Below are positions 40,417 through 52,933 of a stretch of 64,000 nt of DNA, in pieces. Source of the DNA: Magnetospirillum fulvum (GTDB lineage: Bacteria > Pseudomonadota > Alphaproteobacteria > Rhodospirillales > Magnetospirillaceae). The stretch's first letter is position 1; every line of letters starts with the position of its first letter. Below the pieces are notes generated by a model. It searched no databases, was not told the DNA's origin, and saw only the letters and a list, made by a program, of their open reading frames with translations. Position numbers and translations under genes: made by a program. The stretch spans positions 62,001-126,000 of the forward strand of contig NZ_FNWO01000010.1 in assembly GCF_900108475.1 (NCBI RefSeq), read 5' to 3'.

Positions 40417-41634
40417 TTAGGCGGCTTCCATCTTGGCGCGCAGACCCTCGTCGAGCTTGTCGAGGAACTGGGTGGTGGTGAGCCAGGGCTGATCGGGACC
40501 GATCAGGATGGCGAGATCCTTGGTCATGAATCCGGCTTCGACGGTATCGATGCAGACCCGTTCGAGGGTCTCGGCGAAGCGGGCGACCTCGGGGGTATTG
40601 TCGAACTTGGCGCGGTAGCTAAGGCCGCGGGTCCAGGCGAAGATCGAGGCGATCGGGTTGGTCGATGTCGCCTTGCCCTTCTGGTGTTCGCGGTAATGGC
40701 GGGTGACGGTGCCGTGGGCGGCTTCGGCCTCGACGGTCTTGCCGTCGGGCGACAGCAGCACCGAAGTCATCAGGCCGAGCGAACCGAAGCCCTGGGCGAC
40801 GGTGTCGGACTGGACGTCGCCGTCATAGTTCTTGCAGGCCCAGACGAATTCGCCGGACCATTTGAGGGCGCAGGCGACCATGTCGTCGATCAGGCGGTGT
40901 TCATAGGTGATGCCGAGCTTGTCGAAATCGGCCTTGAACTCGGTCTCGTAGACGTCCTGGAACAGATCCTTGAAGCGGCCGTCATAGGCCTTGAGGATCG
41001 TGTTCTTGGTCGAGAGATAGACCGGCCACTTCTTGTCCTTGCCGTAATTGAGGCAGGCGCGCGCAAAGCCACGGATCGATTCGTCGAGGTTGTACATTCC
41101 CATCGCGATACCGGCGCTGGGGAAGGTGAACACTTCGTGCTCGATCACCTGACCGTCAGTGCCTTCGAACGTCATCGTCAGCTTGCCGGGGCCGGGCACC
41201 TTGAAATCGGTGGCGCGGTATTGGTCGCCATAGGCGTGACGGCCGATCACGATCGGCTTGGTCCAGCCGGGGACGAGGCGCGGCACGTTCTTGCAGATGA
41301 TCGGTTCGCGGAACACGGTGCCGTCGAGGATATTGCGGATGGTGCCGTTGGGCGACTTCCACATCTTCTTCAGATTGAATTCGGTGACGCGGGCTTCGTC
41401 GGGGGTGATCGTCGCGCATTTGACGCCGACGCCATACTGCTTGATCGCCTGGGCGGCTTCGACCGTGACCTTGTCGTCGGTGGCATCGCGGTTTTCGACG
41501 CCGAGATCGTAATATTTCAGGTCGATATCGAGATAGGGCAGGATCAGCTTGTCCTTGATGAACTGCCAGATGATCCGCGTCATCTCGTCGCCGTCGAGCT
41601 CGACGATTGGATTGGCGACATTGATTTTTTTCAT
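40417..41634 (-). CDS. icd: NADP-dependent isocitrate dehydrogenase
   Basis: A 405-residue enzyme that oxidises isocitrate to 2-oxoglutarate in the TCA cycle. Length and N-terminus ([13 protein letters not shown]) match the eukaryotic-like homodimeric type II IDH found in many alphaproteobacteria. The substrate-binding block K-S-P-N-G-T-I-R-N is present, and NADP preference follows from the family. A-H-G-T-V-T-R-H-Y and E-R-V-C-I-D-T-V stand towards the C-terminus. It is a single-gene unit with its own terminator. Confidence 0.96.
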   Translation of the reverse strand: MKKINVANPIVELDGDEMTRIIWQFIKDKLILPYLDIDLKYYDLGVENRDATDDKVTVEAAQAIKQYGVGVKCATITPDEARVTEFNLKKMWKSPNGTIRNILDGTVFREPIICKNVPRLVPGWTKPIVIGRHAYGDQYRATDFKVPGPGKLTMTFEGTDGQVIEHEVFTFPSAGIAMGMYNLDESIRGFARACLNYGKDKKWPVYLSTKNTILKAYDGRFKDLFQDVYETEFKADFDKLGITYEHRLIDDMVACALKWSGEFVWACKNYDGDVQSDTVAQGFGSLGLMTSVLLSPDGKTVEAEAAHGTVTRHYREHQKGKATSTNPIASIFAWTRGLSYRAKFDNTPEVARFAETLERVCIDTVEAGFMTKDLAILIGPDQPWLTTTQFLDKLDEGLRAKMEAA

Positions 41635-41718
41635 CGACGTCCTCCCGGTTATTGGGCAATTCTGGGATGTGTCGGGACGCGCGTTGTCCCGCGCGCGGTG
41701 CCGCCCCGATCGGCGGCG

Positions 41719-41746
41719 ACGATACCATCCGTATCAGCCAACGCAA
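41719..41746 (-). promoter_or_regulatory. Possible promoter of icd
   Basis: On the minus strand, TTGCGT (41746-41741), 16-base spacer, TATCGT (41724-41719), 85 bases ahead of the icd start. Matches are moderate only. Confidence 0.3.
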
Positions 41747-41881
41747 ACCGTATTCCTACTCGTTGGGAGGGGGATCGGGCGGGGTGATCGGTGCCGGAAA
41801 CACTTTGTTACTGGGCAAGATGGGGGTGATCCCCATAGTGTCGCTGCGCAAGACCCCATCTATCACGGGAGAATCATCATC

Positions 41882-42346
41882 ATGCGTTTCATCCTGAAAT
41901 ACGCGGCGGTTGCCGCCATCGCCGGTGTCGCTGTGGCGGCTTCTCTTCCCGCCGTGGCGCAGCAATCGAAGCCCGAAGAGCTGTTGAAGCTGCGTCAGGG
42001 TCTGATGCAGACGTTGAAGTCGCAGTGGGCTCCGATTGCGGGCTTTGCCGCGGGCAAGGCCGATCTGCCCGCCGATGCGGCTCAGCGCGCCGAGAACATG
42101 GTGCTGGTGGCCAAGCTGGCTCCGATCGGCTGGGCCAAGGGCACGGAGGCCCTGCCCAATTCCGAGACCAAGCCCGAGGCGTTCGGGGCGAAGTCGGCCC
42201 AGTTCATGGAGGGCTGGAAAGCCCTGGCCGCCGAATCGACCAAGCTTGCCGCCGCCGCCAAGGCCGGTCCCGATGCTCTGAAGGCGCAGGCCGCCGCCAC
42301 CGGCAAGGTGTGCAAGGCCTGTCACGAAGACTTCAAGCAGGATTAA
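41882..42346 (+). CDS. Cytochrome c' (class II c-type cytochrome)
   Basis: A 154-residue periplasmic heme protein. The signal peptide runs to about residue 26 (S-L-P-A-V-A). The mature part is a four-helix bundle with the heme-binding C-K-A-C-H at 144-148 near the C-terminus, the hallmark of cytochrome c'/c556. A conserved Arg in the first helix (L-R-Q-G-L-M) is usual. These proteins bind NO and protect against nitrosative stress in purple bacteria and denitrifiers. The start at 41882 sits after GGGAGAATCATC. mutM follows 54 bases later. Confidence 0.93.
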   Translation: MRFILKYAAVAAIAGVAVAASLPAVAQQSKPEELLKLRQGLMQTLKSQWAPIAGFAAGKADLPADAAQRAENMVLVAKLAPIGWAKGTEALPNSETKPEAFGAKSAQFMEGWKALAAESTKLAAAAKAGPDALKAQAAATGKVCKACHEDFKQD

Positions 42347-42400
42347 ACTTCGGGACGGCGGCGGGAACGGTCTCGCCGCCGGTTCTGGAGACGGTTTTCA

Positions 42401-43240
42401 ATGCCGGAATTACCCGAGGTCGAAACGGTTGCCCGTGGTCTGGAACGGGTCTGGCTCGACCGCACCCTGACCGCCGTCACAGTCCGTCGCGCCGGGCTGC
42501 GCCGTCCTTTCCCCACGGATTTCGCCGAACGCCTGACCGGCCGCCGCTTCGTTTCGGTGGGGCGGCGGGCGAAATACCTGCTGGCCCGGTTCGATGACGG
42601 ACTGGTCCTGCTCGGCCATCTCGGCATGTCGGGGCGGATGGTGATTTCGGGCCTCAGCAACACGCCCCCCGGCCCGCATGACCATGTTGCCTTCGTCACC
42701 GACGATGCGACGCTGGTGACGATGACCGATCCACGCCGGTTCGGGCTGCTCGATCTGACCACCGAGGCCGAAGTGGCGACCCATCCCCTGCTGGTCGGGT
42801 TGGGGCCGGAGCCGCTGGAAGACAGCTTTACCGCCGACATCCTGGGCGCGGCCCTGGCGGGCAAGATGACTGCGATCAAGCTGGCGCTGCTCGATCAGAC
42901 CTTGGTGGCCGGGCTGGGCAACATCTATGTCTGCGAAAGCCTGTTCCGCGCCCAGATTTCGCCCTTGCGACCGGCGGGCGCGGTGAGCGGGCCTGAGTTG
43001 GTCGCCCTGGTCGCGGCGATCAAGGCGGTGCTGCGCGAGGCGATTGCCGCCGGGGGCTCGTCGCTGCGCGATCATGTCCGCCCGGACGGGGAACTGGGCT
43101 ACTTCCAACATGGCTTCAAGGTCTATGGCCGCGCCGGTCAGCCCTGTCCCGACTGCGCCGGTCCGCCCGCCTGTCCGGGCATTGAACGGATTGTCCAGGG
43201 GGGACGGTCCACTTTCCATTGTGCACGGCGGCAAAGGTAA
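42401..43240 (+). CDS. mutM: Formamidopyrimidine-DNA glycosylase, zinc finger variant
   Basis: A 279-residue base-excision repair enzyme for 8-oxoguanine and formamidopyrimidines. The N-terminal M-P-E-L-P-E-V-E-T carries the catalytic Pro and Glu; the conserved K in G-R-R-A-K-Y-L and the late H2TH region ([10 protein letters not shown]) are present. The C-terminal zinc finger normally has four Cys. Here Cys249 and Cys252 are kept, an extra Cys258 lies in a short insertion, Cys274 is kept, and the canonical last Cys (position 277) is Arg. So the metal site may be rebuilt with Cys258. No frameshift is visible. Confidence 0.94.
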   Translation: MPELPEVETVARGLERVWLDRTLTAVTVRRAGLRRPFPTDFAERLTGRRFVSVGRRAKYLLARFDDGLVLLGHLGMSGRMVISGLSNTPPGPHDHVAFVTDDATLVTMTDPRRFGLLDLTTEAEVATHPLLVGLGPEPLEDSFTADILGAALAGKMTAIKLALLDQTLVAGLGNIYVCESLFRAQISPLRPAGAVSGPELVALVAAIKAVLREAIAAGGSSLRDHVRPDGELGYFQHGFKVYGRAGQPCPDCAGPPACPGIERIVQGGRSTFHCARRQR

Positions 43241-43250
43241 TGGTATAGCC

Positions 43251-43616
43251 ATGTCTATGGCACCCATCCGGTTCCTTGCGCTTGTTCTTGCCGTCTGCGT
43301 CGCCGCCGCTTCCGGCCCGGCCCGCGCCGGAGGATTCCTCGGCACCTACGAGGATCTTCCGCTCGCACCCGGATTGACCGAAATCGCCGGTGCGGGGATG
43401 TCGTTCGACTCCCCCAACGGCCGCATCGTCGAAGCCTATGCCCGGGGAACGGCCTCCATCGCCGAGATTCTCCGCTTTTACGCCGCCACGTTGCCTCAGT
43501 TGGGCTGGACCCGCGAGAGCGACACGGTCTACCGCCGTGAGTCCGAAGTGTTGCGTCTGGGGCCTGCCACCGATCGCGGCGGCGTCACCATTCACTTCGC
43601 CGTAGCGCCGGAATGA
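43251..43616 (+). CDS. Hypothetical secreted protein
   Basis: A 121-residue protein with a cleavable signal peptide (hydrophobic residues 6-25, ending A-R-A-G). The mature ~95 residues show [20 protein letters not shown] and repeated short strands ending V-T-I-H-F-A-V, suggesting a small beta-rich periplasmic protein. A similar layout (predicted lipid/LPS-neighbour envelope proteins) is known in Rhodospirillales but I do not recognise a named family. It starts 10 bases after mutM and its stop is 29 bases before the enoyl-CoA hydratase start, so it may share their transcript. Confidence 0.7.
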   Translation: MSMAPIRFLALVLAVCVAAASGPARAGGFLGTYEDLPLAPGLTEIAGAGMSFDSPNGRIVEAYARGTASIAEILRFYAATLPQLGWTRESDTVYRRESEVLRLGPATDRGGVTIHFAVAPE

Positions 43617-43645
43617 CCCCAACCGCAGGGGAGGATTCTTCATCC

Positions 43646-44422
43646 ATGGCTTACGAGAACATCACCGTCGAAACCCACCGCCATGTCGGCCTGATCACCC
43701 TGAACCGGCCCAAGGCGCTGAACGCGCTGTGTTCCGCCCTGATCCGCGAATTGGGTCAGGCGCTTGACGCCTTCGAGGCTGACGACGAGATCGGGGCGAT
43801 CGTCCTCACCGGCTCGGAAAAGGCGTTCGCCGCCGGGGCCGACATCAAGGAAATGGCGTCGAAGAGCTTCATCGACGCCTATCTCGCCGATTTCATCACC
43901 AATGGCTGGGAACGGATCACCACCTGCCGCAAGCCGGTGGTGGCGGCGGTGGCCGGGTTCGCCCTGGGCGGCGGTTGCGAAGTGGCGATGATGTGCGATT
44001 TCATCCTGGCCGCCGACAATGCCAAGTTCGGCCAGCCCGAGATCACCATCGGCACCATTCCCGGCGCGGGCGGAACCCAGCGTCTGGTCCGTGCCGTCGG
44101 CAAGGCCAAGGCGATGGAAATGGTCCTGACCGGGCGGATGATCGACGCGGTCGAGGCCGAGCGGGCTGGTCTGGTCAGCCGGGTTGTCCCCCTGGCCGAA
44201 CTGATCGACGAGGCGGTGAAGGTCGCCGACAAGATCGCGTCCCTGAGCCGTCCGGTGGTGCTGCTGGCCAAGGAAGCGGTCAACGCCGCCTTCGAGACGC
44301 CTTTGGCCCAGGGCATCCGCTTCGAACGTCGGCTGTTCCACGCCACCTTTGCCACCGAGGACCAGAAGGAAGGGATGGCCGCCTTCATCGAGAAGCGCAG
44401 CCCCGCCTTCCGCAACCGGTAG
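43646..44422 (+). CDS. Enoyl-CoA hydratase (crotonase family)
   Basis: A 258-residue hydratase that adds water to trans-2-enoyl-CoA in fatty acid beta-oxidation. The CoA oxyanion segment [10 protein letters not shown] is present, and both catalytic Glu are in place: [11 protein letters not shown] and [12 protein letters not shown]. The sequence is very close to the mitochondrial short-chain type ([10 protein letters not shown]). The ATG at 43646 follows AGGGGAGGA and gives family length; the longer open frame starts in the preceding gene. Confidence 0.93.
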   Translation: MAYENITVETHRHVGLITLNRPKALNALCSALIRELGQALDAFEADDEIGAIVLTGSEKAFAAGADIKEMASKSFIDAYLADFITNGWERITTCRKPVVAAVAGFALGGGCEVAMMCDFILAADNAKFGQPEITIGTIPGAGGTQRLVRAVGKAKAMEMVLTGRMIDAVEAERAGLVSRVVPLAELIDEAVKVADKIASLSRPVVLLAKEAVNAAFETPLAQGIRFERRLFHATFATEDQKEGMAAFIEKRSPAFRNR

Positions 44423-44440
44423 TTTTTGGTACCCCGGCGG

Positions 44441-45487
44441 TCAGGCTCCGGCCAGACCGCCGATCCGCTCGAACGCCGCCGCCGCATCGTCCCAGCCCCA
44501 GCCGCGTTGCTGGGCCAGGGCGCTGCGGTGCTGCCGCCACCACAGATCGTCGTCGGCCAGGACCTGGATTGCCGCGCTGGCGAAGGCGGCTTCTCCCTTG
44601 ACGCAAAAGCCGGTTTCGTCGGCGATCACCCGCTCGGACATGCAGGCGATGTCTTCGAGCACCACCGGCAGGCCCATCGCCTGGGCCTCGGCCACCGCCG
44701 AACAGAACGTCTCGCCGATATCGCCGCGATAGAGCAGGGCGCGGGCGGCGCCGAGTTCTGCGACCAATTGGGTCTTCGGCACCGGGCCGCGCAGCACGAC
44801 ACCACGATCGGCCAGGGCGGCGGCGCGCTCGAGCACCAATCCCATCCGGTCGGCCTTGGCCGCGCCCGCCGCGCCATAGGTGGCGGCACCGGCAAAGATA
44901 TGCAGTTCCGCACCCGGTACCGCCGGGCGGATGCGGGCGGCCCACAATTCCAGCAGCCAATCGAGCGAACGCAGCGGGTTCGAGGTAAAGATCGCCCGGG
45001 GCGGCGGCACCTGCTCGCGCGGGGTGGCGTGGCGGAACAGATCGGTGACGCCATAGGGGACGATCTCGCGTCCACCGGCAAAGGCCCAGCCGGGATAGGT
45101 TCCGGCATGGCTGGCCCCGGAAAACACGATTACCGGACGGCGCAGCGCCAGCTTCCACTGATAGCGCGCCTTCAGCAGATATCCGGCCGGATTGTGAATC
45201 CAGAAGATCGAACGCTTTGCCTGGGGGCACAGCCGGATCAGCCGGTCGCCGCGATTGGCGATATAAAGATCGGCGGAGTCGGGCACGCCCTGGGCCAGCG
45301 GCCGCCAGTGCACGCCGCGATGGGTGCGCTCGGCCGGGCATTTGTTGCAGACGATCACCTCGTGACCGCGTGCGGCGAGCGCGTTGGCCATTTCGATGAA
45401 CGAGGTCTCGGCCCCGCCCAGCGGCTTTTCCTCCAGGCTGGCACCGTCGAAAACGATGCCGTCATCGGTCATGACGATGCGGGCCAT
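44441..45487 (-). CDS. GT4-type (group 1) glycosyltransferase
   Basis: A 348-residue GT-B fold glycosyltransferase. The N-terminal G-G-A-E-T-S-F-I-E-M-A-N-A-L element is typical of group 1 enzymes. The C-terminal donor domain shows I-F-T-S-N-P-L-R-S-L-D, L-H-I-F-A-G-A and a closing E-T-F-C-S-A-V-A-E-A-Q-A-M-G-L-P-V block. The substrate cannot be read. It is the last gene of the minus-strand run from rplU and starts 3 bases after the upstream GT2 stop. Confidence 0.85.
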   Translation of the reverse strand: MARIVMTDDGIVFDGASLEEKPLGGAETSFIEMANALAARGHEVIVCNKCPAERTHRGVHWRPLAQGVPDSADLYIANRGDRLIRLCPQAKRSIFWIHNPAGYLLKARYQWKLALRRPVIVFSGASHAGTYPGWAFAGGREIVPYGVTDLFRHATPREQVPPPRAIFTSNPLRSLDWLLELWAARIRPAVPGAELHIFAGAATYGAAGAAKADRMGLVLERAAALADRGVVLRGPVPKTQLVAELGAARALLYRGDIGETFCSAVAEAQAMGLPVVLEDIACMSERVIADETGFCVKGEAAFASAAIQVLADDDLWWRQHRSALAQQRGWGWDDAAAAFERIGGLAGA

Positions 45488-45490
45488 GGG

Positions 45491-46255
45491 TCAGTCCTTT
45501 TCGAGCTTGGCCTTGAGATGCGACAGCATCGGATAGAGCGCGGCGCAGGTGGCGATGATGAAGCCGTGACCGCCTTCGCGCCAACCGCCGCGCCGCACAT
45601 AGCATTTGAAGAAGCGGCTGACCATCCGGCGCAGATTGCTGGCGGTCGAGCCCCAGGTCTCGCCCCGCTCGCGCAGGTCGCGGGCGCGTGCGGTGGAATA
45701 GGCGTCGAGCCGCCGGATCATGTCCGAGATGTTGCGGTCGACGTAATGGAGCAGCCGGTGCTTCAGCATCGGCCCTTTGGTTCCCCGCCAGGTCAGCGAG
45801 GGGTGGACCCGGTCGTCGCCCCAGGTCTTCGCGCTCTGGCGGAACAGGCCGGGATAGGCGGCCTTGCCGTAACTGGCGCCCCAGCCCCGGCGCACCAGCC
45901 GCTCGCCGATGAAATTATCGACCAGAATTTCGTGCCAGTCGAAGCGCGAGGTGGCGATCACTTCGCGAATTTCGGCGGCCAGCTCGGGGGGAACATGCTC
46001 GTCGGCATCGACTTCCAGCACCCACTCCCCGGTGCAGGCGGCGATCCCGGCATTGCGTCGGCCGCCTTCGCGCTCCCAGCCGCCTGAGACCAGTGTCGCG
46101 CCAAAGCCCCGCGCAATCTCGCCCGAGCGGTCGGTGCAGCGGTCGAGCACCACCACCAGCTCATCGACGAAGCCTAGCTTGTCGAGGCAGGCGGGCAGCC
46201 GCTCTTCCTCGTTATGGATCACTACCAGGGCCGACAGGCGGGGAGGCGCGCTCAT
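45491..46255 (-). CDS. GT2 family glycosyltransferase
   Basis: A 254-residue GT-A enzyme resembling WaaE/KdtX-type LPS core glycosyltransferases. N-terminal S-A-L-V-V-I-H-N-E-E-E-R-L-P-A-C, the middle N-A-G-I-A, and the metal-binding D-x-D in L-E-V-D-A-D-E-H-V. The C-terminal half is helical, with a hydrophobic patch near the end. The start at 46255 overlaps the stop of the upstream GT4 gene as ATGA, so the two are coupled. Confidence 0.85.
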   Translation of the reverse strand: MSAPPRLSALVVIHNEEERLPACLDKLGFVDELVVVLDRCTDRSGEIARGFGATLVSGGWEREGGRRNAGIAACTGEWVLEVDADEHVPPELAAEIREVIATSRFDWHEILVDNFIGERLVRRGWGASYGKAAYPGLFRQSAKTWGDDRVHPSLTWRGTKGPMLKHRLLHYVDRNISDMIRRLDAYSTARARDLRERGETWGSTASNLRRMVSRFFKCYVRRGGWREGGHGFIIATCAALYPMLSHLKAKLEKD

Positions 46256-47394
46256 CGTCCGTTGCCCCGCCAGCGTGGGAACGGCCGCTGGTGGGCGTGG
46301 TCCAACGCGGCGCGATAGGTCGCCAGCGTCTGCTCCATCCGGTGGTCGAACCGCATCGTCGTCTCGGCCAGACAGCGCGCCCGCGAGGCGATGGCTGCGG
46401 CGCGGGGGCGGTCGTCCATCACCGCCGCCATCGCCTGGGCCAGCGCCGTCGGATCGGCCGGGGAAACCAGCCAGCCGGTTTCGTCCGCCGTCACGATTTC
46501 GGGGACACCGCCGACCGCGCTGGCCACCACCGGGCGGCCGACGGCAAAGGCCTGGACCGCGACGCGGGGCTGCGCCTCGGTCAGCGAGGGGATCACCACC
46601 GCGTCGGCGGTCCGCATCAGCACGGCGACATCGTCGCGATAGCCGGTGAACACCACCCGGTTGCCGAAAGCGGCGGCGCGGCTCCGCAGCGCCTGATCGT
46701 ATTCGGCGCATTCGGCGGTGGCCGATCCGACGATCACCAGCGTCGGATGGAGTCCCTGCGCGTCGAGCCGGGCCAGGGCGTCGAGCAGATGATCCTGGCC
46801 CTTGTCGGGGCGGATCATGCCGACGCACAGCCAGAGGAAGGACTCGGTGGGCACCCCCAGGCTGGCCCGCATTGTTGCCCGTTCCAGCGGGGGGGCGGCG
46901 GCAAAGAACGAATCGTCGGCCCAGCCGCCGATTGCGGTGGCGCGGCGGGGATCGGCCAGCCCGTCGGCGACCAAAGCGGCGCGGGTGCAATCGGCGACGG
47001 TGATGATGTGGTCGGCCCCCAGCCGCCATTGCATCCGCCGGATCGGAGTCGATTTCAGCGGCTGGTTGACATGGCGCGAGCGCACCACGGCACAGAGGTC
47101 GAGGCAGGTGGCGGCGACCTTGGCGTCGCGGGTGACGTGGGTGTCGATCAACTCGATCCCGCGCCCGATCACCAGCCGACGAAATTCCCGCACCGAGGAC
47201 GGCCGCCACGGACGGTCGAAATCGAAATCAATCAGCGGCAGAGCCTCGGCCTCGGCCCGGGCCCAGGTCTGGCCGTCGGCGGGGGTGGCCAGCCACACCG
47301 AATGGCCGTGGGACTTCAGCCAGCGCACCTGCTCGACGGTGCGATGCTCCATGCCGCCCCAATTGCGCCCGGGAATGGTATGCAGGATGTGCAA
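46252..47394 (-). CDS. GT4-type glycosyltransferase
   Basis: A 380-residue group 1 enzyme. N-terminal I-P-G-R-N-W-G-G-M-E-H-R-T matches the acceptor domain start of many LPS glycosyltransferases. The donor domain contains C-V-G-M-I-R-P-D-K-G-Q-D and P-S-L-T-E-A-Q-P-R-V-A-V-Q-A-F-A-V-G, ending with V-G-G-V-P-E. It lies 18 bases downstream of the deacetylase gene and is coupled to the following GT2. Confidence 0.87.
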   Translation of the reverse strand: MHILHTIPGRNWGGMEHRTVEQVRWLKSHGHSVWLATPADGQTWARAEAEALPLIDFDFDRPWRPSSVREFRRLVIGRGIELIDTHVTRDAKVAATCLDLCAVVRSRHVNQPLKSTPIRRMQWRLGADHIITVADCTRAALVADGLADPRRATAIGGWADDSFFAAAPPLERATMRASLGVPTESFLWLCVGMIRPDKGQDHLLDALARLDAQGLHPTLVIVGSATAECAEYDQALRSRAAAFGNRVVFTGYRDDVAVLMRTADAVVIPSLTEAQPRVAVQAFAVGRPVVASAVGGVPEIVTADETGWLVSPADPTALAQAMAAVMDDRPRAAAIASRARCLAETTMRFDHRMEQTLATYRAALDHAHQRPFPRWRGNGR

Positions 47395-47412
47395 GGACAG
47401 GAACTCCGGTGG

Positions 47413-48177
47413 TCAGGACAGGATGAAGCGATGCCAGGCGGCTTGCGGCGGCGGCGGCGACAGGGTCACCGTCTTCAACCCTCGCTCGGTGACGCCTTCC
47501 AGCAGCATCCGCATCAGGGTGACGGTGACTTGCGGCTTGAACCCTGCTCCGGGGCGGTCGTTGATCGGCTGGTCGTGCATCAGCAGGATGCCGCCGGGCA
47601 GGCGGGGATCGGCCAGCATCCGATCGACCTCGCGGCGGCATTCGGTCTCGACATCGGCAGGGGTGGAACAGCGGGTCGGGATCATGTGATCCTCGGTCGA
47701 TGGCCCCCAATGCACCACGACGCAGCCGGGCCGCCAGCGGGCCAGGGTGCGGTGAACCCGCGGATTGCGCCAGCCGCCGTTATAGGGCAGTCGCACCAGA
47801 TAGGGATCGGGGGTGGGGCGATAGCGGGCCAGCAGCGCCTCGCACCTTTCCATGTCGTCGATCAGCCGTTCGGGGCTTTCGCGGTCGAGGCGGACATGAT
47901 CCCAGCCATGGGCATAGATCGCGTGACCGCGCGCCGCTGTCTCGGCCACCAGCTCGGGTGCCAGCACGGCGCGGCAGCCGCTCATGAAAAAGGTCGCCCG
48001 GGCCTGGAAGCGGTCGAGCAGATCGAGCATCGCGGGCATCGTGTCGGGCATCGGGGAATCATCGACGGTAATCGCGACCGTCGCGGGATCGGACAATTGG
48101 CGCAGAACCGGTCGCCATTGTCCCAAGGACCAGGAAATCCGCACGTTTTCCCCCACGAGAACCACAGGCGGCGGCAT
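47413..48177 (-). CDS. Polysaccharide deacetylase (NodB/CE4 domain)
   Basis: A 254-residue carbohydrate esterase 4 enzyme, expected to remove N- or O-acetyl groups from a glycan. Motifs are present in modified form: T-V-D-D-S-P in place of T-F-D-D-G-P, H-G-W-D-H for the metal-binding His pair, R-L-P-Y-N-G, and the late L-L-M-H-D-Q-P. No signal peptide is seen, so it probably acts on a precursor in the cytoplasm. The ATG at 48177 is taken; a TTG nine codons upstream is possible. It follows proA by 48 bases. Confidence 0.85.
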   Translation of the reverse strand: MPPPVVLVGENVRISWSLGQWRPVLRQLSDPATVAITVDDSPMPDTMPAMLDLLDRFQARATFFMSGCRAVLAPELVAETAARGHAIYAHGWDHVRLDRESPERLIDDMERCEALLARYRPTPDPYLVRLPYNGGWRNPRVHRTLARWRPGCVVVHWGPSTEDHMIPTRCSTPADVETECRREVDRMLADPRLPGGILLMHDQPINDRPGAGFKPQVTVTLMRMLLEGVTERGLKTVTLSPPPPQAAWHRFILS

Positions 48178-48225
48178 CCTGCCATGCCCGGCGGGGCGCG
48201 GCAACCGACGATCAAGCGTGTGGGA

Positions 48226-49491
48226 TCAGCCCGGACGGGTCTGACCCTCGCCGCGCACGACATATTTGAAGGTGCACAATTGCTCGACTCCGACCGGGCC
48301 GCGCGCATGCATCTTGCCGGTCGAGATGCCGATCTCGGCCCCCATCCCGAACTCGCCGCCATCGGCGAACTGGGTCGAGGCGTTCCACAGCACGATCGCC
48401 GAATCGCAGCCATTGAGGAACGCCTCGGCAGCCTCGGGAGTCTCGGTGATGATCGCCTCGGTATGGTGCGAGCCATGGGTGTTGATGTGCTCGATTGCCG
48501 CCGCGACTCCATCGACCAGCTTCACCGAAATGATCGCGTCGAGATATTCGGTGCGCCAATCCTCCTCGTCCGCCGGGGCGACGCGGGGATCGACCGCCTG
48601 GGCGGCTGCGTCGCCGCGCACCTCGCAACCCGCCGCCAGCAGATCCTGCACCAGCGGGGCCAGATGGGTGCTGGCGACGGCGCGGTCGATCAGCAGCGTC
48701 TCGGTCGCGCCGCAGATGCCGGTGCGGCGCATCTTGGCATTCAGCACCACCTTGCGCGCCATCGCCAGATCGGCGCTGGCATCGACATAGGTGTGGCACA
48801 GCCCTTCGAGGTGGTGGAACAGCGGAATCCGGCTTTCCTCGATGACGCGGGCGACCAGCGACTTGCCGCCGCGCGGCACGATCACGTCGATATAATCGGA
48901 CAGGCGCAGCATCGCCCCGACCGCGGCGCGGTCGGTGGTCGGCACCATCTGCACCGCGTCGGCGGGCAGACCGGCGCTGGCAAAGCCCTTGGACAGCGCC
49001 GCCATGATGGCGCGGGCCGAGCGGAAGCTTTCCGAGCCGCCGCGCAGGATGCAGGCATTGCCCGATTTCAGGCACAGTCCGGCGGCGTCGGCGGTGACGT
49101 TGGGGCGGCTTTCATAGATGATCCCGATCACGCCGAGCGGCACCGCGATCCGGCTGATCCTCAGCCCGTTGGGGCGGGTCCAGTCGGCCAGGACGCGGCC
49201 GAGCGGATCGGGCAGCGCCGCGACCACTTCCAGCCCCGAGGCCATCGCCTCGATCCGGGCCGGGGTCAGGGTCAGCCGGTCGATCATCGCCGCCGACAGA
49301 CCCTTGGCGGTCGCGGCGGCGACATCCTCGCGGTTGGCATCGGCGATTGCGGCGGCATCGGCGCGGATCGCGGCGGCGGCAAGGCTAAGCGCGCGGTTGC
49401 GCTGATCGGCGGGAGATTGCGCCAAGGCGCGTCCGGCGGCGCGGGCGCGACGCCCCATGTCGGTCAGCGTCGCTTCGATTTGGTCCGACAT
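48226..49491 (-). CDS. proA: Gamma-glutamyl phosphate reductase
   Basis: A 421-residue aldehyde-dehydrogenase-fold enzyme, second step of proline synthesis; NADPH reduces glutamyl-5-phosphate to the semialdehyde. Catalytic Cys260 lies in [10 protein letters not shown]. Other blocks include [21 protein letters not shown] and [13 protein letters not shown] near the end. It starts 2 bases after the proB stop. In most related genomes nadD and rsfS follow; here a polysaccharide deacetylase follows. Confidence 0.97.
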   Translation of the reverse strand: MSDQIEATLTDMGRRARAAGRALAQSPADQRNRALSLAAAAIRADAAAIADANREDVAAATAKGLSAAMIDRLTLTPARIEAMASGLEVVAALPDPLGRVLADWTRPNGLRISRIAVPLGVIGIIYESRPNVTADAAGLCLKSGNACILRGGSESFRSARAIMAALSKGFASAGLPADAVQMVPTTDRAAVGAMLRLSDYIDVIVPRGGKSLVARVIEESRIPLFHHLEGLCHTYVDASADLAMARKVVLNAKMRRTGICGATETLLIDRAVASTHLAPLVQDLLAAGCEVRGDAAAQAVDPRVAPADEEDWRTEYLDAIISVKLVDGVAAAIEHINTHGSHHTEAIITETPEAAEAFLNGCDSAIVLWNASTQFADGGEFGMGAEIGISTGKMHARGPVGVEQLCTFKYVVRGEGQTRPG

Positions 49492-49493
49492 CG

Positions 49494-52171
<2,678 letters not shown>

Positions 52172-52201
52172 GGTCCAAACTCCTGCTTACAGCCGGGCTT
52201 A

Positions 52202-52504
52202 TCAGCCAGCCGTGATGTCGGTGATGCGCAGGATCGTCAGGTCCTGGCGGTGGCCGTTCTTGCGGCGGGAATTCTGCCGACGGCGCTTCTTGAAGACGAT
52301 GATCTTTTCGCCACGGGCCTGAGCCACCACAGTGGCAGTCACAGCGGCACCGGACACCAGCGGAGCGCCGATCTTGTCGCCGACCATCAGGACCTGATCG
52401 AGCACGATCTCGCCCCCGGCCTCGCCAGCCAGCTTCTCGACGCGGATCACGTCGTCCTTGGCCACCTTGTACTGCTTACCGCCGGTCTGGATGACTGCGA
52501 ACAT
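52202..52504 (-). CDS. rplU: 50S ribosomal protein L21
   Basis: A 100-residue L21 starting [14 protein letters not shown], with [16 protein letters not shown] near the C-terminus that carries the 23S contact signature. The ATG at 52504 is chosen because homologues start there. It is the first gene of rplU-rpmA-obgE-proBA. Confidence 0.97.
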   Translation of the reverse strand: MFAVIQTGGKQYKVAKDDVIRVEKLAGEAGGEIVLDQVLMVGDKIGAPLVSGAAVTATVVAQARGEKIIVFKKRRRQNSRRKNGHRQDLTILRITDITAG

Positions 52505-52573
52505 GACGATTCTACCTGAGCATAAGGAATGACGCCGCGCAAGACACATAGCACCCCGCGCGAGAGGGCCGCA

Positions 52574-52601
52574 CTATTACCGCGGCGGGGCCAAGAGTCA
52601 A
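52574..52601 (-). promoter_or_regulatory. Promoter of rplU-rpmA-obgE
   Basis: On the minus strand TTGACT (52601-52596), 16-base spacer, TAATAG (52579-52574), 70 bases ahead of rplU; the -35 overlaps the stop of the upstream DUF1289 gene. Confidence 0.65.
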
Positions 52602-52786
52602 CGTCTTTGTCGCGGGGCGGACGCACGACGGGCGCATCGGGCCAGAATCGCGTGGCGTTCGGCGTCGTCGGCATCGCGCCAGGCGGCGATTTCGTCGGCG
52701 GTGCGACCGCATCCGGCGCAGCAGCCCAGGTCGAAATCGAGATGGCAGCGCGAGATGCAGGGGGATTCGGGCGGTGGTGGCGGCAT
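52598..52786 (-). CDS. DUF1289 family small protein
   Basis: A 62-residue Cys-rich protein matching DUF1289: S-P-C-I-S-R-C near residue 8, then G-C-C-A-G-C-G-R-T, D-E-I-A-A-W and a final A-E-R-H-A-I-L. The Cys pattern suggests a metal site. Function unknown; often found in proteobacterial genomes as a small stand-alone gene. It was too short for a long open frame on its own and ATG 52786 gives family length. Confidence 0.82.
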   Translation of the reverse strand: MPPPPPESPCISRCHLDFDLGCCAGCGRTADEIAAWRDADDAERHAILARCARRASAPRQRR

Positions 52787-52791
52787 CGGCG

Positions 52792-52820
52792 GCTTTCGGC
52801 TGGTTTGACGGGGGTATAAT
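52792..52820 (+). promoter_or_regulatory. Possible promoter of the PPi-PFK gene
   Basis: A perfect TATAAT (52815-52820) lies 114 bases ahead of the pfk start. The best -35 at normal distance (52792-52797, GCTTTC) is poor, while TTGACG at 52805 is too close to pair with it. Confidence 0.4.
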
Positions 52821-52933
52821 GATAAATGGGAAGGCCGACCCGCCGAGAAAAGAGAGGCGGAGGCACAAAGACGGAGGTACGCTTCGTCTGACCGGCGCGC
52901 GAAGACGCCGTCGCGACGATAAAGGGGGATGGG

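Noticed and set aside
44435..44462. Inverted repeat CGGCGGTC/GACCGCCG as terminator for the glycosyltransferase run.
   Set aside because: It lies mostly inside the end of the coding sequence and lacks a T-tract on the minus strand.
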